Of a DNA stretch of 64,000 nt, positions 49,501-57,194 are shown one piece after another. Numbering within the stretch: position 1 is the stretch's first letter; each line of letters starts with the position of its first letter. Source of the DNA: Perognathus longimembris pacificus (lineage: Eukaryota; Chordata; Mammalia; Rodentia; Heteromyidae); contig NC_063161.1 in NCBI RefSeq assembly GCF_023159225.1, positions 5,148,274 through 5,212,273 on the forward strand, in the 5' to 3' direction. The notes beneath the pieces are model-generated. The model saw only the letters and a program-made list of their open reading frames with translations. It did no database searches and was not told the DNA's origin. Both the position numbers and the translations under genes were made by a program.

Positions 49501-52500
49501 ACTGAAGCCTAGGACAGCAGGGCATAAAATAGCAGCCTGCGTGGCACTCACCTTAGCATCTGTGCCCATGACCAGATCCTTCAACTCGATGATTTTGTCA
49601 TTGATGGAGGAACGGTACCGCTTCTCGATGATATTGTGTGTGGTCCGCCTTTCTCCTTCTTTCGGGGGCTCTAGCTGCTTGACACCCCCAGGTACCTGTT
49701 TAATGGGCACTTTCTCTTGTCCCATCATCACAGGCATTGTGGTCAGAATGGTCCCATTGCTGCCCACCAACGTCTAAAACAAGGGGAGAAATATTCCTTT
49801 GTTAGTGTGAGTAAAGCAAAACGCTCTTGAAGCACAAGCTGGCTTGCTCCTGACCGCAGGGCCTCAGCTCATAACGCTCTGTGCAGTCTCAGACCCTTCT
49901 TGGGCTAGTGAAGTCAGGATCAAAGGGCCTCAGGAGTCACTTCAGGTATTACCTCTTTTTCACAATCACTGTCAATACATTACACCACCAAAGGACTAGT
50001 TGGGCTATGTCTTAACTTTTGATCTAATGGGTACCAGAAACATGTTATGTGATTTTTGTTTTGCTGTCAAATTTTAACCATCTCTGACTCATGTTGAGTG
50101 AGCCATACTTAGTTGGCACCAGAGAAAAATTTCTCTCGGCACGGGACACACTTTCTTTTTCTCACAAATGACAAGTAAACTATTGCATTTCTTCCCACAA
50201 TTCAGCCTCAGAAAGTTCAAAGGCAAAATGAACACTATCAATCAGAACCATCTTTTCTTTCTTTTTTTTTGCCAGTCCTGGGCTTGAACTCAGGGCCTGA
50301 GCACTGTCCCTGTGCTAGCACTCTCAAGGCTAGCACTCTACCACTTGAGCCACAGCACCACTTCTGGCCTTTTCTGTTTATGTGGTGCTGCGGAATCGAA
50401 CCAAGGGCTTCATGAATAAGAGGCCAGCACTCTACCACTAGGCCACATTCCCCACCCAGAACTATTTTCTTAAATGACAAGGCCAACCACAGAGGCTCCC
50501 CCTTCGTTTCCTCATTTCTCTTTTCCTTCTTTGTTTCTAGGTCTACCAATTTTAGTTTTGGCTTTAGTAACTAAATGGCCAATAGACAAAACGTTGTTCA
50601 ATTTCATTTGTAATTAAGAGATAGATAACTCACAGATGATGAGGTTTTGCATATGAATACAACATATAAAACCACCAGGCCAAGCTATAGCCTCCCTGCT
50701 TCAGGAAAGTTCTCAGGAAAGTTCTCGCTGTCACCACAGTCTCTTCTTGATCTTCATATTAATGTATCACTGGTATCAACTCTTCTGTGATGGGCTTCTT
50801 TGCTCCATATTATTTTGGGGTTTGGACATTTTTTTTTTTTTTTTGCCAGTCCTGGGCCTTGGACTCAGGGCCTGAGCACTGTCCCTGGCTTCTTTTTGCT
50901 CAAGGCTAGCACTCTGCCACTTGAGCCACAGCACCACTTCTGGCCTTTTCTATATATGTGGTGCTGAGGAATTGAACCCAGGGCTTCATGTATTCAAGGC
51001 AAGCACTCTTGCCACTAGGCCATATTCCCAGCCCTGGACATGTGGTTTTATTCATATATATCTATATATATCTATATATCTATGTATATATATTTATTGT
51101 GGAGCACCTTCAATTATTTAACTTTACTTATTAATGTTCTTGCTTGGCTTTTTCCTTTACGGCTAGTACCCACACACCTCTACCATTTCAGTACACTTCC
51201 AATTCTGACTTTTTGCTGGCTAACTGCTATTAGTCTTGTGGACTTTCCTGCCAGGGCTGACTTCTAACTGTGATCCTCAGATCTCAGCCTCGTGAGTAGC
51301 TAGGATTACAAGTATGAGCCACCAGTGCCCAGCTGGCATTTTTGAGTACAGGGTGTTTTTTCTTATGTGGATAGACATTTGGTTCGCTCCCAGTTCTTGC
51401 TGTTATGAATAAAGCTAGTGCTCCTGAATTTAGTCACCTTCCTCTGGATCAGACTCTTGTTTCAGATGCTGAAAATGGCTGAGACTCCCCCCTCTCCAAC
51501 ATCCGTTACAAGCCAAATCTCCATCAGCATAGGGCCTAAGGGATGATGGTCTCGTGTGGAGCTGTCACCCAGGAACAGGACTCTCTGGCATTTTTCCCGT
51601 TCTCATACAGATCCCAAGACTCCCATGTAACAAACAATAGCAGTACTGCTTCAAGGGAAAACAAAGCTAAAAGTGGAGTGGGACTCACAATTGCCCAACT
51701 CGTTCTCAGCAGTAGAAGTGGAAGGGGGGGAGGGGCAGAGCTCACCGGTACTTGGAGGGCGGCTGTCTGGATGGGGGTGGTGAGGGCGGTGAGGGCTGGG
51801 TTCTGGACGGTCGCCATCACAGGGCTGCCATCTGTCTTCAGTGTGGTCAAAACAAGGGAATCTGTCTTGATGATCTGAGGCTGGACTAGGACCTGGAGGG
51901 AAAGGAGTAAGAAGAAAAAAGCAGCATTTATTTTCTTTCTTTGGGAAAGACAATATTTAATTTATACTTCAATATAAAATGTTAACAGCTAAGCAGTGGT
52001 TCTTCTTATTTTGCATTTGTTTCTTACCACATAGACCCTCCAAGAAAGAATAAGCAAATGGAATTTTCATGAAACTGAGAATCAAAAAGTTGCCGGAAAA
52101 ATCTCATAAAAGTCCTTGTAGAAGCTAGCTATTTGCCAGGTGCCGGTGGCTTACGCCTGTAATCCCAGCTACTCACGGGGTTGAGATCTAAGGATCTCGG
52201 TTCAAAGCCATCCCGGGCAGGAAAGTCCATGGGACTCTTAGCTCCAATTAACCACCAGAAAACTGAAAGTGGTACTGTGGTTCAAGTGGTAGATCACTAG
52301 CCTTGAGCTGAAGAGCTCAGGGACAACAAACACACAGGCCAGCCAAGTTCAAGCCCCACGACTGGAAAAAGAAAATAAGGAAAATAGATGGCTGGGGATA
52401 TAGCCTAGTGGCAAGAGTGCCTGCCTCGGATACACGAGGCCCTAGGTTCGATTCCCCAGCACCACATATACAGAAAACGGCCAGAAGCGGCGCTGTGGCT

Positions 52501-54369
52501 CAAGTGGCAGAGTGCTAGCCTTGAGCGGGAAGAAGCCAGGGACAGTGCTCAGGCCCTGAGTCCAAGGCCCAGGACTGGCCAAAAAAAAAAAAAAAAGAAA
52601 ATAAGGAAAATAGAGAGTCATAAAAAAAAATCACCTGAGAGATAGTGATTTGGAATATTTCTTCCTAGTTTTACACTCTTTATGTGTATGTGTTCATGGT
52701 CCATGTACCGCCTGTCCTGAGGGGCTGTGGGCCACGTGATCACACACCCTGTCCTGAGGGGCCATGGGTGTGTGGGCGCAGTGTGAAGCTGCAGATGAGT
52801 CTCGGCCAAGTCTTGGTGCCAGGCTCACAGGTACATCCTGGTGCCTCTACCATGCTGTTCCATGTGCACTCTGTTTAGCCTGTCTTGGTATGCAGACCGT
52901 TATCTTCAACCAAAAGAGACCAGCTAACCAACGCCACCAGTGCCTCTCTGAATCCCCTCTGGCCACCTACCGGCACCTGCTGCACCTGGGGCGCAGCGAC
53001 GGTCTGCACAGTGGCTGGGGCGAGGGTCTGCAGCGTCCCGTTGGCCGTCTGCGTCAGCACCCGCTGGGCCTGTATGGTCTGCACCTGCTGCTGGATGGTG
53101 ACCGGCTGTACCTGGGAGGACGTCACCAGGCTTTGCACTTGAGGCTGAAGGACTTGGGGGGAGGGGGGCAGAGGAGAGGTTACTCGGGTGAGGAATGCAT
53201 GTTGCTGTGGCTGCAGCAATAACGATGCCAACCGCCCCCCCCCCCCCCCCCCGCACGCTGCCCAGGATGTGCACAGCCATTTGCAAGCTGGTTTAGAGAT
53301 TAAGAACATCCCGTAAGGACTGCATCATGTCTGAAGGAATGAGTACAAGCTGTTTTATTAGTCGGGGTGCTGGGGTGGGGGTAAGGGAAGTTAGTCAACA
53401 AATGACTGCACCCAGCAATAGAGTTAATAGATGTTGGAAATCAACAATTCTCTGGAGCTTCATTTCCTCCCGTCCTTTCTGGAGGGAAAGTGTGCTTTGG
53501 GCACATCTCAGCTTTGTGCTTTTACCCTCCAACAAATTCGCAAAACCCACAGAGGAACTAGGAGAGCCCCTCAAATTCAGATCAAGTCGCATCCCACCCA
53601 GGCTCCCCACAGCCTCTGGGACGCAGGCACCCCAGAAAGCAGCAGTGTTTCTGCTGCTCGCTCCCGAACACATGCTGCGGGCATGCTCTGGGGCCTGCTT
53701 CTCGGAGATGCAGGGCCAATGTGAAAAGCTGGACTCATCTCTGCAGGGGAACTCGGGAGCCATTTGTGGAATGAACAGCTCTCAACTGTGGGTGCCTACA
53801 TCTGGCTGCTGCCCAGGCACATTTCAGGCCTGCTATTACCCGAGCCTCCGTCTTCTGTTACTGGGCCAGCCCTACCCCTGCCACACAGACTCAGGAGTCA
53901 CCTTGGAAGCTGGTGGCCGCGTTCTGGTAGATCAGAGGCTGCTGGATGATCCTGGTCTGCGGAGCAGTGCTAAACGTTGGGGCGATCATCACTGTCTGCT
54001 GCTGCAGCTGAGCCGGAGGCTGGGGCTGGGGCCGGGGCTGGAGCACGGGTGTTGCTCGTGGTGGGGTGGGAACTGTGGTAGAAGGGATCTTGACCTGCAG
54101 GGCGGGAGCCTGGGGGGAAGCGACTGAGGGAGAGAAGGAAGGCAACGGAACCTGGCTGAAGGACCGCTGTATGGAGGGGTCCCCAGCTCCGCCATTGGTG
54201 CTCCTGCTGGTGCTGCTGGTGCCGGTGCTGCCAGTACTGCCACTGCTGCCGCCGCCACCACCGCCACCGCCGCCGCCGCCACCACCACCACCAGGAAAGG
54301 AGCTACACAGCTGCTCTGAAAACAAGTCGGGGAACTCTCCCACTTGATTGCTGACAAACTGCAGCATCT
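25307..54369 (-). CDS. SREBF2: Sterol regulatory element-binding protein 2, exons 2-19 (exon 1 outside window)
   Basis: Eighteen exons joined across GT-AG introns give 1,117 aa after a split Glu codon; with the missing exon 1 (about 29 aa) this fits the 1,141-aa human protein. SREBP-2 is an ER membrane-tethered bHLH-zipper factor; when sterols fall, SCAP carries it to the Golgi, S1P and S2P release the N-terminal half, and it activates cholesterol synthesis and LDLR genes. Numbering from the first full codon (MLQFV): Gly run 26-40; Gln-rich activation region about 100-235; bHLH 306-365 with the SREBP-specific basic tyrosine (EKRYR, Y318); leucine zipper to about 377; VKDEPD 439-444 (SUMO site and caspase-3 DEPD); DRSRILLC 454-461 (S2P region) starting TM1; luminal loop with the S1P site RSML 495-498 (human RSVL); TM2 about 508-533; then the SCAP-binding C-terminal domain ending GGGTAIAAS. 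No frameshift or premature stop. Confidence 0.98.
25688..25799 (-). CDS. SREBF2: SREBF2 exon 18
   Basis: [20 protein letters not shown]...AQNTKP. Donor CAG|GTGAGT. Confidence 0.97.
25905..26027 (-). mobile_element. IDL-Geo SINE, truncated
   Basis: ID-like monomer complete, Geo mostly missing. Confidence 0.75.
26043..26264 (-). mobile_element. B1-Geo SINE
   Basis: In SREBF2 intron 17. Confidence 0.75.
26706..26830 (+). mobile_element. B1-like monomer
   Basis: Monomeric 7SL type: GGCAGGTGCAAGCCTGTAGT and GGCCAGCGTGGGCAACCTAG. Confidence 0.6.
27331..27516 (-). CDS. SREBF2: SREBF2 exon 17
   Basis: [19 protein letters not shown]...FRPAYRK; 62 codons. Acceptor CCGCAG, donor AAG|GTGAGG. Confidence 0.97.
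27875..27985 (+). mobile_element. MIR relic
   Basis: CCTCTGAGCCTCCGTTTCCT followed by AGAACAGGAATGGCACC. Confidence 0.6.
28500..28568 (-). ncRNA. MIR33A: microRNA miR-33a precursor (SREBF2 intron 16)
   Basis: A 69-nt hairpin on the SREBF2 coding strand. The 5p strand (28563-28543) is GTGCATTGTAGTTGCATTGC plus A, identical to miR-33a-5p; the 3p arm is 28523-28502. The host intron and position match human. miR-33a is co-transcribed with SREBF2 and represses ABCA1 and other export genes, so cholesterol synthesis and retention rise together. The fourth base pair from the stem base is G-C where the human stem as I recall it has U-A. Confidence 0.96.
28871..29039 (-). CDS. SREBF2: SREBF2 exon 16
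   Basis: [18 protein letters not shown]...ASDPTLNH. Acceptor CTGCAG, donor CAC|GTGAGT; MIR33A lies 303 nt into the following intron. Confidence 0.97.
29355..29725 (+). mobile_element. ERVL-MaLR-like LTR fragment
   Basis: Blocks such as CTCATGCATTGAGGGCTTGG, ACTGGGAGGTGATGGGCAC, CTGCTTCCCAGCTGCCATGA and ATGGAATGAAACCTCTGAAA follow the order of MaLR LTRs. In SREBF2 intron 15, antisense to the gene. Confidence 0.5.
29733..29960 (+). mobile_element. B1-Geo SINE
   Basis: Forms an inverted pair with the next element. Confidence 0.8.
29998..30193 (-). mobile_element. B1-Geo SINE
   Basis: 38 nt from the opposite-strand copy. Confidence 0.8.
31284..31416 (-). CDS. SREBF2: SREBF2 exon 15
   Basis: [19 protein letters not shown]...ALEVTE. 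The frame requires the donor TGA|GTACGT; a second, overlapping GTAAGC lies 4 nt downstream and would shift the frame. Confidence 0.95.
31772..31881 (-). CDS. SREBF2: SREBF2 exon 14
   Basis: (C)[19 protein letters not shown]...VFKSALG. Acceptor TTTGCAG, donor TGG|GTGAGC. Confidence 0.97.
32165..32262 (+). mobile_element. B1 SINE monomer
   Basis: GGAGACTGAGGCAGAAGGAT and GAGCTACACAGGGAGCCC. Confidence 0.7.
32538..32655 (-). CDS. SREBF2: SREBF2 exon 13
   Basis: [17 protein letters not shown]...[11 protein letters not shown]; ends TG of a split Cys codon. Acceptor TTTAG, donor CTG|GTAAAG. Confidence 0.96.
32717..32780 (+). mobile_element. ID-like fragment
   Basis: GGAGCTCAGCGGCAAAAGAG and ATGAGGCCTTGGGTTCTAG. 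Confidence 0.45.
33955..34035 (+). mobile_element. MIR relic
   Basis: GACCTCAGGCAAGTTATTTA is diagnostic. Confidence 0.6.
34065..34300 (-). mobile_element. B1-Geo SINE
   Basis: Full dimer, ends 106 nt from SREBF2 exon 12. Confidence 0.85.
34406..34574 (-). CDS. SREBF2: SREBF2 exon 12
   Basis: [17 protein letters not shown]...LYCAQRNP. Acceptor CCACAG, donor CAG|GTGAGA. Confidence 0.97.
36098..36475 (+). mobile_element. B1-Geo SINE split by an IDL-Geo
   Basis: Left monomer to 36191; rest from 36404. Confidence 0.85.
36192..36403 (+). mobile_element. IDL-Geo SINE (nested)
   Basis: Target duplication AGAAAGTCTGT at 36181-36191 and 36404-36414. Confidence 0.92.
36474..36663 (-). mobile_element. 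B1-Geo SINE
   Basis: Abuts the sense copy, making an inverted pair. Confidence 0.8.
37141..37352 (-). mobile_element. B1-Geo SINE
   Basis: Diverged full-length copy. Confidence 0.8.
37500..37610 (+). mobile_element. B1-like monomer, decayed
   Basis: GCAAAAGCAGGAGCACCATG and AGCAGGACCCTGTCAC. Confidence 0.45.
37985..38215 (+). mobile_element. Ancient L1M-like 3' fragment
   Basis: GGAAAAACTAGAAATAGTCC followed by ATACATCC and later AATAAATTATGTACATAC recalls old mammalian L1 3' ends. Weak. Confidence 0.4.
38300..38405 (-). mobile_element. Old 7SL-derived monomer (pB1/FLAM-like)
   Basis: GAGATGGGGTCTTGTTCTGT and GGGCTCAAGGGATCCTCCCA resemble an antisense Alu-type left arm. Confidence 0.6.
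38495..38710 (+). repeat. Inverted repeat, arm 1 (216 bp)
   Basis: Reverse complement of 39344-39560. The only difference I see is T12 versus A13 in a homopolymer. The arm runs from GACCCAAAGGAAGCTC, through a TTCC-rich tract, into the tail of a full-length IDL-Geo SINE. In SREBF2 intron 11. Confidence 0.95.
38625..39062 (-). mobile_element. B1-Geo SINE split by an IDL-Geo
   Basis: Outer part of arm 1 of the inverted repeat; remainder after 38887. Confidence 0.8.
38687..38886 (-). mobile_element. IDL-Geo SINE (nested)
   Basis: Full dimer; target duplication AGCTTTTTTTTT-type. Its first 24 nt lie inside arm 1 of the inverted repeat. Confidence 0.88.
39344..39560 (-). repeat. Inverted repeat, arm 2 (217 bp)
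   Basis: Carries only the last 18 nt of the SINE that is complete at arm 1 and stops at CCAAGG, which suggests this arm is the derived copy. 633-bp spacer; 77 bp from exon 11. Confidence 0.95.
39638..39807 (-). CDS. SREBF2: SREBF2 exon 11
   Basis: [17 protein letters not shown]...GGKLGFLA. Donor GCC|GTGAGT. One arm of a large inverted repeat begins 78 nt beyond the donor. Confidence 0.97.
39925..39990 (+). mobile_element. MIR relic
   Basis: GGCTCTGCCACGTAGGAGCT and GTGTGGTCCTG. Confidence 0.5.
41439..41634 (-). mobile_element. IDL-Geo SINE with target-site duplication
   Basis: GAGACATTACTATTTT at 41423-41438 and 41635-41650, a perfect 16-bp duplication. Confidence 0.95.
41666..41867 (+). 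mobile_element. IDL-Geo SINE
   Basis: Opposite orientation to the previous copy, 31 nt away. Confidence 0.9.
42031..42307 (-). CDS. SREBF2: SREBF2 exon 10
   Basis: [14 protein letters not shown]...HRLHQLHIT, start of the cytosolic SCAP-binding domain; one extra alanine is seen in the AAAAA run compared with human. Donor CAG|GTGAGT. Confidence 0.97.
42340..42692 (+). pseudogene. COX6C: Processed pseudogene of COX6C (cytochrome c oxidase subunit 6C)
   Basis: Intronless copy of a COX6C mRNA in SREBF2 intron 9, opposite strand. The reading frame starts at the ATG at 42372 ([20 protein letters not shown]) and matches the mitochondrial inner-membrane subunit. It is broken by a 2-nt loss in the RKKAYADF codons (about 42504-42511) and by a 10-nt partial duplication (TCCATGAAGT/TCCATGACGG, 42541-42560) before [12 protein letters not shown]; the original stop is at 42605-42607. 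The 3' UTR with CTTGATAAATAAACC (poly(A) signal 42678-42683) is kept, then a SINE has landed at its end. Absence of introns and presence of the 3' UTR indicate LINE-1 mediated retrotransposition. Confidence 0.9.
42694..42925 (+). mobile_element. IDL-Geo SINE at the end of the COX6C pseudogene
   Basis: Full dimer with an AATA-rich tail; it joined the pseudogene after retroposition. Confidence 0.9.
43100..43790 (+). mobile_element. Possible L2 LINE relic (interrupted by a SINE)
   Basis: CTCAAAACCTTGCCCGGTAT and later CCTGGACGGTCCTTGTCTGT, GTGCCCTCTCCTCCACTG are L2-like. The SINE at 43270-43475 splits it. Low certainty. Confidence 0.3.
43270..43475 (+). mobile_element. IDL-Geo SINE with target-site duplication
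   Basis: ACATTAGTAGTTTTTA at 43254-43269 and 43476-43491. Confidence 0.95.
43869..44050 (-). CDS. SREBF2: SREBF2 exon 9 (TM2)
   Basis: [18 protein letters not shown]...KQADLDLAR. Acceptor CTTTAG, donor AGG|GTAAGT. Confidence 0.97.
44363..44555 (-). CDS. SREBF2: SREBF2 exon 8 (TM1 and luminal loop)
   Basis: Contains [16 protein letters not shown]1 and the S1P site RSML. Acceptor TTGAAG, donor CAG|GTAGAT. Confidence 0.97.
44774..44978 (-). mobile_element. IDL-Geo SINE with target-site duplication
   Basis: GAGAGACTTTCTTT at 44760-44773 and 44979-44992. Confidence 0.94.
45160..45300 (+). mobile_element. Ancient L1M-like 3' fragment
   Basis: CACCCATATGTTAAAACTCA, then TGGCACTGTATATTTAAAAT and TTATACTTCAACAA, as in old L1MA/L1MB 3' ends. 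Confidence 0.55.
45370..45466 (-). mobile_element. ID/tRNA-like SINE, decayed
   Basis: ACCAACTGAGCCACGTCCCC marks the antisense A-box end. Confidence 0.5.
46281..46304 (+). repeat. (TG)n microsatellite
   Basis: At the tail of an antisense B1-Geo SINE. Confidence 0.9.
46302..46532 (-). mobile_element. B1-Geo SINE
   Basis: Diverged, full length. Confidence 0.75.
46644..46672 (+). repeat. (TTCC)n microsatellite
   Basis: In SREBF2 intron 7. Confidence 0.9.
46717..47030 (-). mobile_element. B1-like SINE split by an IDL-Geo
   Basis: GATCTTACTGTGTAGTCCAG before and GTGCTGAGAATACAGGTGTA after the insert. Confidence 0.65.
46769..46974 (+). mobile_element. IDL-Geo SINE (nested)
   Basis: Target duplication CTTGTAATTCTC at 46757-46768 and 46975-46986; internal GGCC duplication. 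Confidence 0.94.
47182..47363 (-). CDS. SREBF2: SREBF2 exon 7
   Basis: (K)[15 protein letters not shown]...[11 protein letters not shown], the linker before the membrane domain. Donor AAG|GTATGC. Confidence 0.97.
47498..47612 (-). CDS. SREBF2: SREBF2 exon 6 (helix 2 and zipper)
   Basis: [17 protein letters not shown] through LANQKN; ends in a split Lys codon. Donor ACA|GTAAGT. Confidence 0.98.
47757..47895 (+). mobile_element. MIR relic, 3' half
   Basis: GTGAGGACTAAATGAGAAAA, GCTTAGCACATATTCAACAC and AATAAATATTAGCTACTGTT follow the MIR consensus in order. Confidence 0.7.
47965..48333 (-). mobile_element. B1-Geo SINE split by an IDL-Geo and cut at one end
   Basis: Left monomer ends abruptly at 48333 where another SINE begins. 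Confidence 0.8.
47992..48201 (-). mobile_element. IDL-Geo SINE (nested)
   Basis: Target duplication TGGTCCTGGGTTTT at 47978-47991 and 48202-48215. Confidence 0.92.
48336..48534 (+). mobile_element. IDL-Geo SINE
   Basis: Older copy with a short internal duplication (GTGGCTCTGTGGCTC-like). Confidence 0.85.
48535..48739 (+). mobile_element. IDL-Geo SINE
   Basis: Directly follows the previous copy head to tail; long A tail. Confidence 0.9.
49227..49465 (+). mobile_element. B1-Geo SINE
   Basis: Ends 87 nt from SREBF2 exon 5. Confidence 0.8.
49552..49773 (-). CDS. SREBF2: SREBF2 exon 5 (basic region and helix 1)
   Basis: [10 protein letters not shown]...VMGTDAK; carries [16 protein letters not shown] and helix 1. 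74 codons. Acceptor TTTTAG, donor AAG|GTGAGT. Confidence 0.98.
50256..50458 (-). mobile_element. IDL-Geo SINE
   Basis: Full dimer with a small rearrangement in Geo. Confidence 0.88.
50829..51035 (-). mobile_element. IDL-Geo SINE
   Basis: Short flanking repeat TGGACAT on both sides. Confidence 0.9.
51051..51096 (+). repeat. (TA)-rich simple repeat
   Basis: TATATATC units next to an antisense SINE. Confidence 0.85.
51150..51333 (-). mobile_element. B1-Geo SINE
   Basis: Left monomer clear, Geo eroded. Confidence 0.75.
51340..51445 (-). mobile_element. Ancient L1 fragment
   Basis: GTGGATAGACATTTGGTTCG and GTTATGAATAAAGCTAGTGC match an antisense L1 ORF2/3' region. Short and diverged. Confidence 0.45.
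51746..51892 (-). CDS. SREBF2: SREBF2 exon 4
   Basis: [14 protein letters not shown]...TAALQVP; 49 codons, phase 0 at both ends. Donor CCG|GTGAGC. Confidence 0.97.
52133..52368 (+). mobile_element. B1-Geo SINE
   Basis: Full dimer. Confidence 0.88.
52389..52596 (+). mobile_element. IDL-Geo SINE, young subfamily, with target-site duplication
   Basis: Perfect 18-bp duplication GAAAATAAGGAAAATAGA at 52371-52388 and 52597-52614; same diagnostic bases as the copy at 5079. Confidence 0.95.
52971..53152 (-). CDS. SREBF2: SREBF2 exon 3
   Basis: Gln/Val-rich [10 protein letters not shown]...QVQQVP; 61 codons. Acceptor CCCCCCAAG, donor CCG|GTAGGT. Confidence 0.97.
53902..54369 (-). CDS. SREBF2: SREBF2 exon 2
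   Basis: Starts by completing a Glu codon before [16 protein letters not shown]; contains the 15-glycine run (about 54248-54292) and the Pro/Gln-rich region to AATSFQ. Acceptor TCCACAG, donor AAG|GTGACT. Confidence 0.97.
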
Positions 54370-54448
54370 CTGTGGATAAAGGAAAAGGAGTAATGTGACT
54401 GCCATCCATCCCCACTATGAACTCAAACTGAACAAAGTGAAGTCAGGA

Positions 54449-54525
54449 GCTGGGGATGCAGCTCAGAGGTACAGTGCTTACCCTACCATGGGTGAAGTCT
54501 GGGGTTTGACCCTTAGCACCCCATC
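54449..54525 (+). mobile_element. Monomeric ID element
   Basis: GAGCTGGGGATGCAGCTCAG and GGGGTTTGACCCTTAGCACC. Confidence 0.7.
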
Positions 54526-54798
54526 CACCTCCCCTCGAGAAAGAAAACAAGGAAAGAAACCGGGGCACAGAAACCCAGTGTGTTGGAGACCAGGGTGCCA
54601 AGGGCGCAGTCATGGCTCCAAGGCTTTGGATGGAGCGGCCTTGCTCTCACCTCAGCCCTGAGCCTGTCGGTGGCACAACAGCGGTACCAGACCCGACCTC
54701 TCCTAATCCTTTTTCCAGCCAAACACTGGGCCTCCTCTCCAACCAGGGCACACTGTGGGCACCACTGGTACCTGCAGAAACCCAGGGACAAGAAGCTT

Positions 54799-54955
54799 GC
54801 TAGTGCACGTCTGTTATTCTAGCACGTGGGAGGCTACAGCAGGACAGTGACTGCGGCAAGCCTGGCCTACATAGCAAGGATCCTATCTCAAAACACAAGC
54901 CCGGCGGTAAAGCACTTGTCTAATACATTCAAAGTCCCAAGTCCTAACCCCTACA

Positions 54956-54957
<2 letters not shown>
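54799..54957 (+). mobile_element. B1-ID chimera (B1-dID-like)
   Basis: B1 part CACGTGGGAGGCTACAGCAG; ID-like tail GGCGGTAAAGCACTTGTCTA without the Geo insert; CA-repeat tail. Confidence 0.6.

Positions 54958-55007
<50 letters not shown>
54956..55007 (+). repeat. (CA)n microsatellite
   Basis: About 25 CA units at the tail of a B1-ID chimera in SREBF2 intron 1. Confidence 0.95.
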
Positions 55008-55097
55008 CTAAAACATTCAGAGGCAACTGGAAAGTTGAAGGCCTCTGAGTCAAAGATCTTTAGGTGTAGAAAGAGCGGGAAGAGCATATATGAAATC

Positions 55098-55185
55098 AGG
55101 GAAAACCTGACCAAGGTCGCACAGCTAGTCAGGTACTGCCAGGAGGTCAGGGCATAGCAACCTGGCGTTGTCTTTGACTCCACAA
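55098..55185 (-). mobile_element. MIR relic
   Basis: GACCAAGGTCGCACAGCTAG is diagnostic. Confidence 0.6.
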
Positions 55186-55370
55186 TTGACAAGGCCCTTC
55201 TGACTCCCTTCTAGATCCTTTTCCAAGTGCTTGAGATCCTTGAAATCCCAGCCCCTTGAAAAGGCATCTTCCCGGCTCCATCCTCCCAAGAGTTTACTGA
55301 AATCTAGCTTACTTCATGACTGACAATTCATCTTTTGAAAACATGAAGTGTATGTGTGCACGTGCACACG

Positions 55371-55612
55371 CGTGCCAGTCCTAGGTCTTGAACTCAAGAG
55401 CCCAGACACTGTTCCTGAGCTTTTTTTTTTTTTTTTTTTTTTTCCCTGCTGGCCAGTGCCCCTGCTTGAGCCACAGCTCTATTTCCAACTTTTTGGTGAT
55501 TAACTAGAGATGAGAGGTTCAAGCATTTTTCTGCCCAGGGTGGCTTCAAATCGCGATTCCTCAGATTTCAGCCTCCTACATAGCCAGGGTTATAGGTCAC
55601 AGCCACTGGCTC
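55371..55612 (-). mobile_element. B1-Geo SINE
   Basis: Contains a 23-nt T run in Geo. Confidence 0.8.
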
Positions 55613-55735
55613 ACCAGCTTAATTTGTCTTTTAGACTTCTTTCTCCCCTACTAGGAGTCTGGAGACTCAGCCATGTCACTGCTTCTCTACACTGTCCACT
55701 TTTCGCTCCTTTATCTCATCTTAATACTGCATATG

Positions 55736-55761
55736 TATATTTATTATTATTATTATTATTT
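55736..55761 (+). repeat. (ATT)n microsatellite
   Basis: A-rich tail of an antisense IDL-Geo SINE. Confidence 0.9.
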
Positions 55762-55952
55762 TGCCAGTCCTGGGCCTTGGACTCAGGGCCTGAGCACTGT
55801 CCCTGGCTTCTCTTTGCTCAAGGCTAGCACTCTGCCACTTGAGCCACAGCGCCACTTCTGGCCGTTTTCTATATATGTGGTGCTGGGGAATCGAACCCAG
55901 GGCTTCATGTATACGAGGCAAGCACTCTTGCCACTAGGCCATACTCCCAGCC
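55762..55952 (-). mobile_element. IDL-Geo SINE
   Basis: Full dimer with ATT-repeat tail. Confidence 0.92.
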
Positions 55953-56627
55953 AATAATGCATATTCTTAAACTATACAGTCTCTCGTCACCAAACTCTCA
56001 AGACCAAAGGGTGCTCTGATTTGGATACCAAATGAACTGTAACACAAACCAGCCACAAAACCCCTCCATCTCCATTCCTTTCCCTGAGCCTCCCCTAATG
56101 ATCTCCAAGTTTCTGACTGCATGTGTTTACGGCAGGGCGATGATGAGTGGAATGTGGGGCGAGTGAGGTATCTGGGGAGGTCCAGTGTAATCAACATACA
56201 GGATAACTAGAGCTTAGCATTTCAATTACAGGGCCGCAAGCATCAGTTAGTCCAAGGGCAAGGTTAAAGTGTTTCAGCTGACTGAACTCCCAGGGAGTGG
56301 AACTACTAGCCAACACCTTGACTGCTCTGTCCTCACTCGACCTGTTGTGTGCGGGAGTGAGAAGTGGGCAGATTGCCAGATACTGCAATCCGCGCCTAAC
56401 AGGTCCAATTCCAATTAAGAAACATTCTCAGACTTGGCACTAAATTAAAACCAAACGCAAATCTAGAGCTCACACATTTCAAGTGTAACACAAGATTTAT
56501 AGAAAGCTTAAGAAAATGGTTAAGAGAAATCTAACAACCTTCCAGAGGCCTTATAAAATTCCAGCTCTCTGGGAAATCAGCACTGAAGTCTGGCTGCCTG
56601 TTCTCCCTCACAGAGAGTTCATAGATA

Positions 56628-56815
56628 GGCACAGGTTGGCACTCCTGTAATCCTAGCCCTGGACTGGATGAGGCAGGAGGACTCTAAATTCAAGGCCAGC
56701 CTGGGCCATTTAACAAGATCATGTCTTATCCAGCACAGGGCTGCTGGGCTATGATAGTAATGCATCTCCCCAGAAAGGGAAAGGCTCTGAGTTCAAATTC
56801 CAGTAATGGGGGGAG
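56628..56815 (+). mobile_element. B1-ID chimera (B1-dID-like)
   Basis: GCCAGCCTGGGCCATTTAAC joined to GGCTCTGAGTTCAAATTCCA. Confidence 0.6.
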
Positions 56816-57194
56816 GGAGGCCAAGCTAACTAGCTCTGTGAATACTAAGTCGCTTTTGATTTCCTCACCACAAAAGGCTGCCTCTCTGCTCTGCAAATTC
56901 CTGGGTGGTTTATGCAAAGCGCCGAGGGAGGGCAGGCCCTTAGAGCAGCACTTCAGGGGCTCCCAGGTCAGATACACCGGGCCCACTTCGTTCATCTCAA
57001 GTGCTCTCGAAACTCTTTTGTGAGGGAAGACACGGGCTGGTGTGCAAAGGTCATAAGACTTAAAGTGTGACTGTTTAAATTCATCTTCTTCATCATCATC
57101 ATCACCTTCCAACCCTCATACAGAATGTTCCAGTGGAGCCATCTCCAGTTAGCCAGGCATCAGGCTTGTACTGAGTGGCAAGAGAGGGGCTCTT

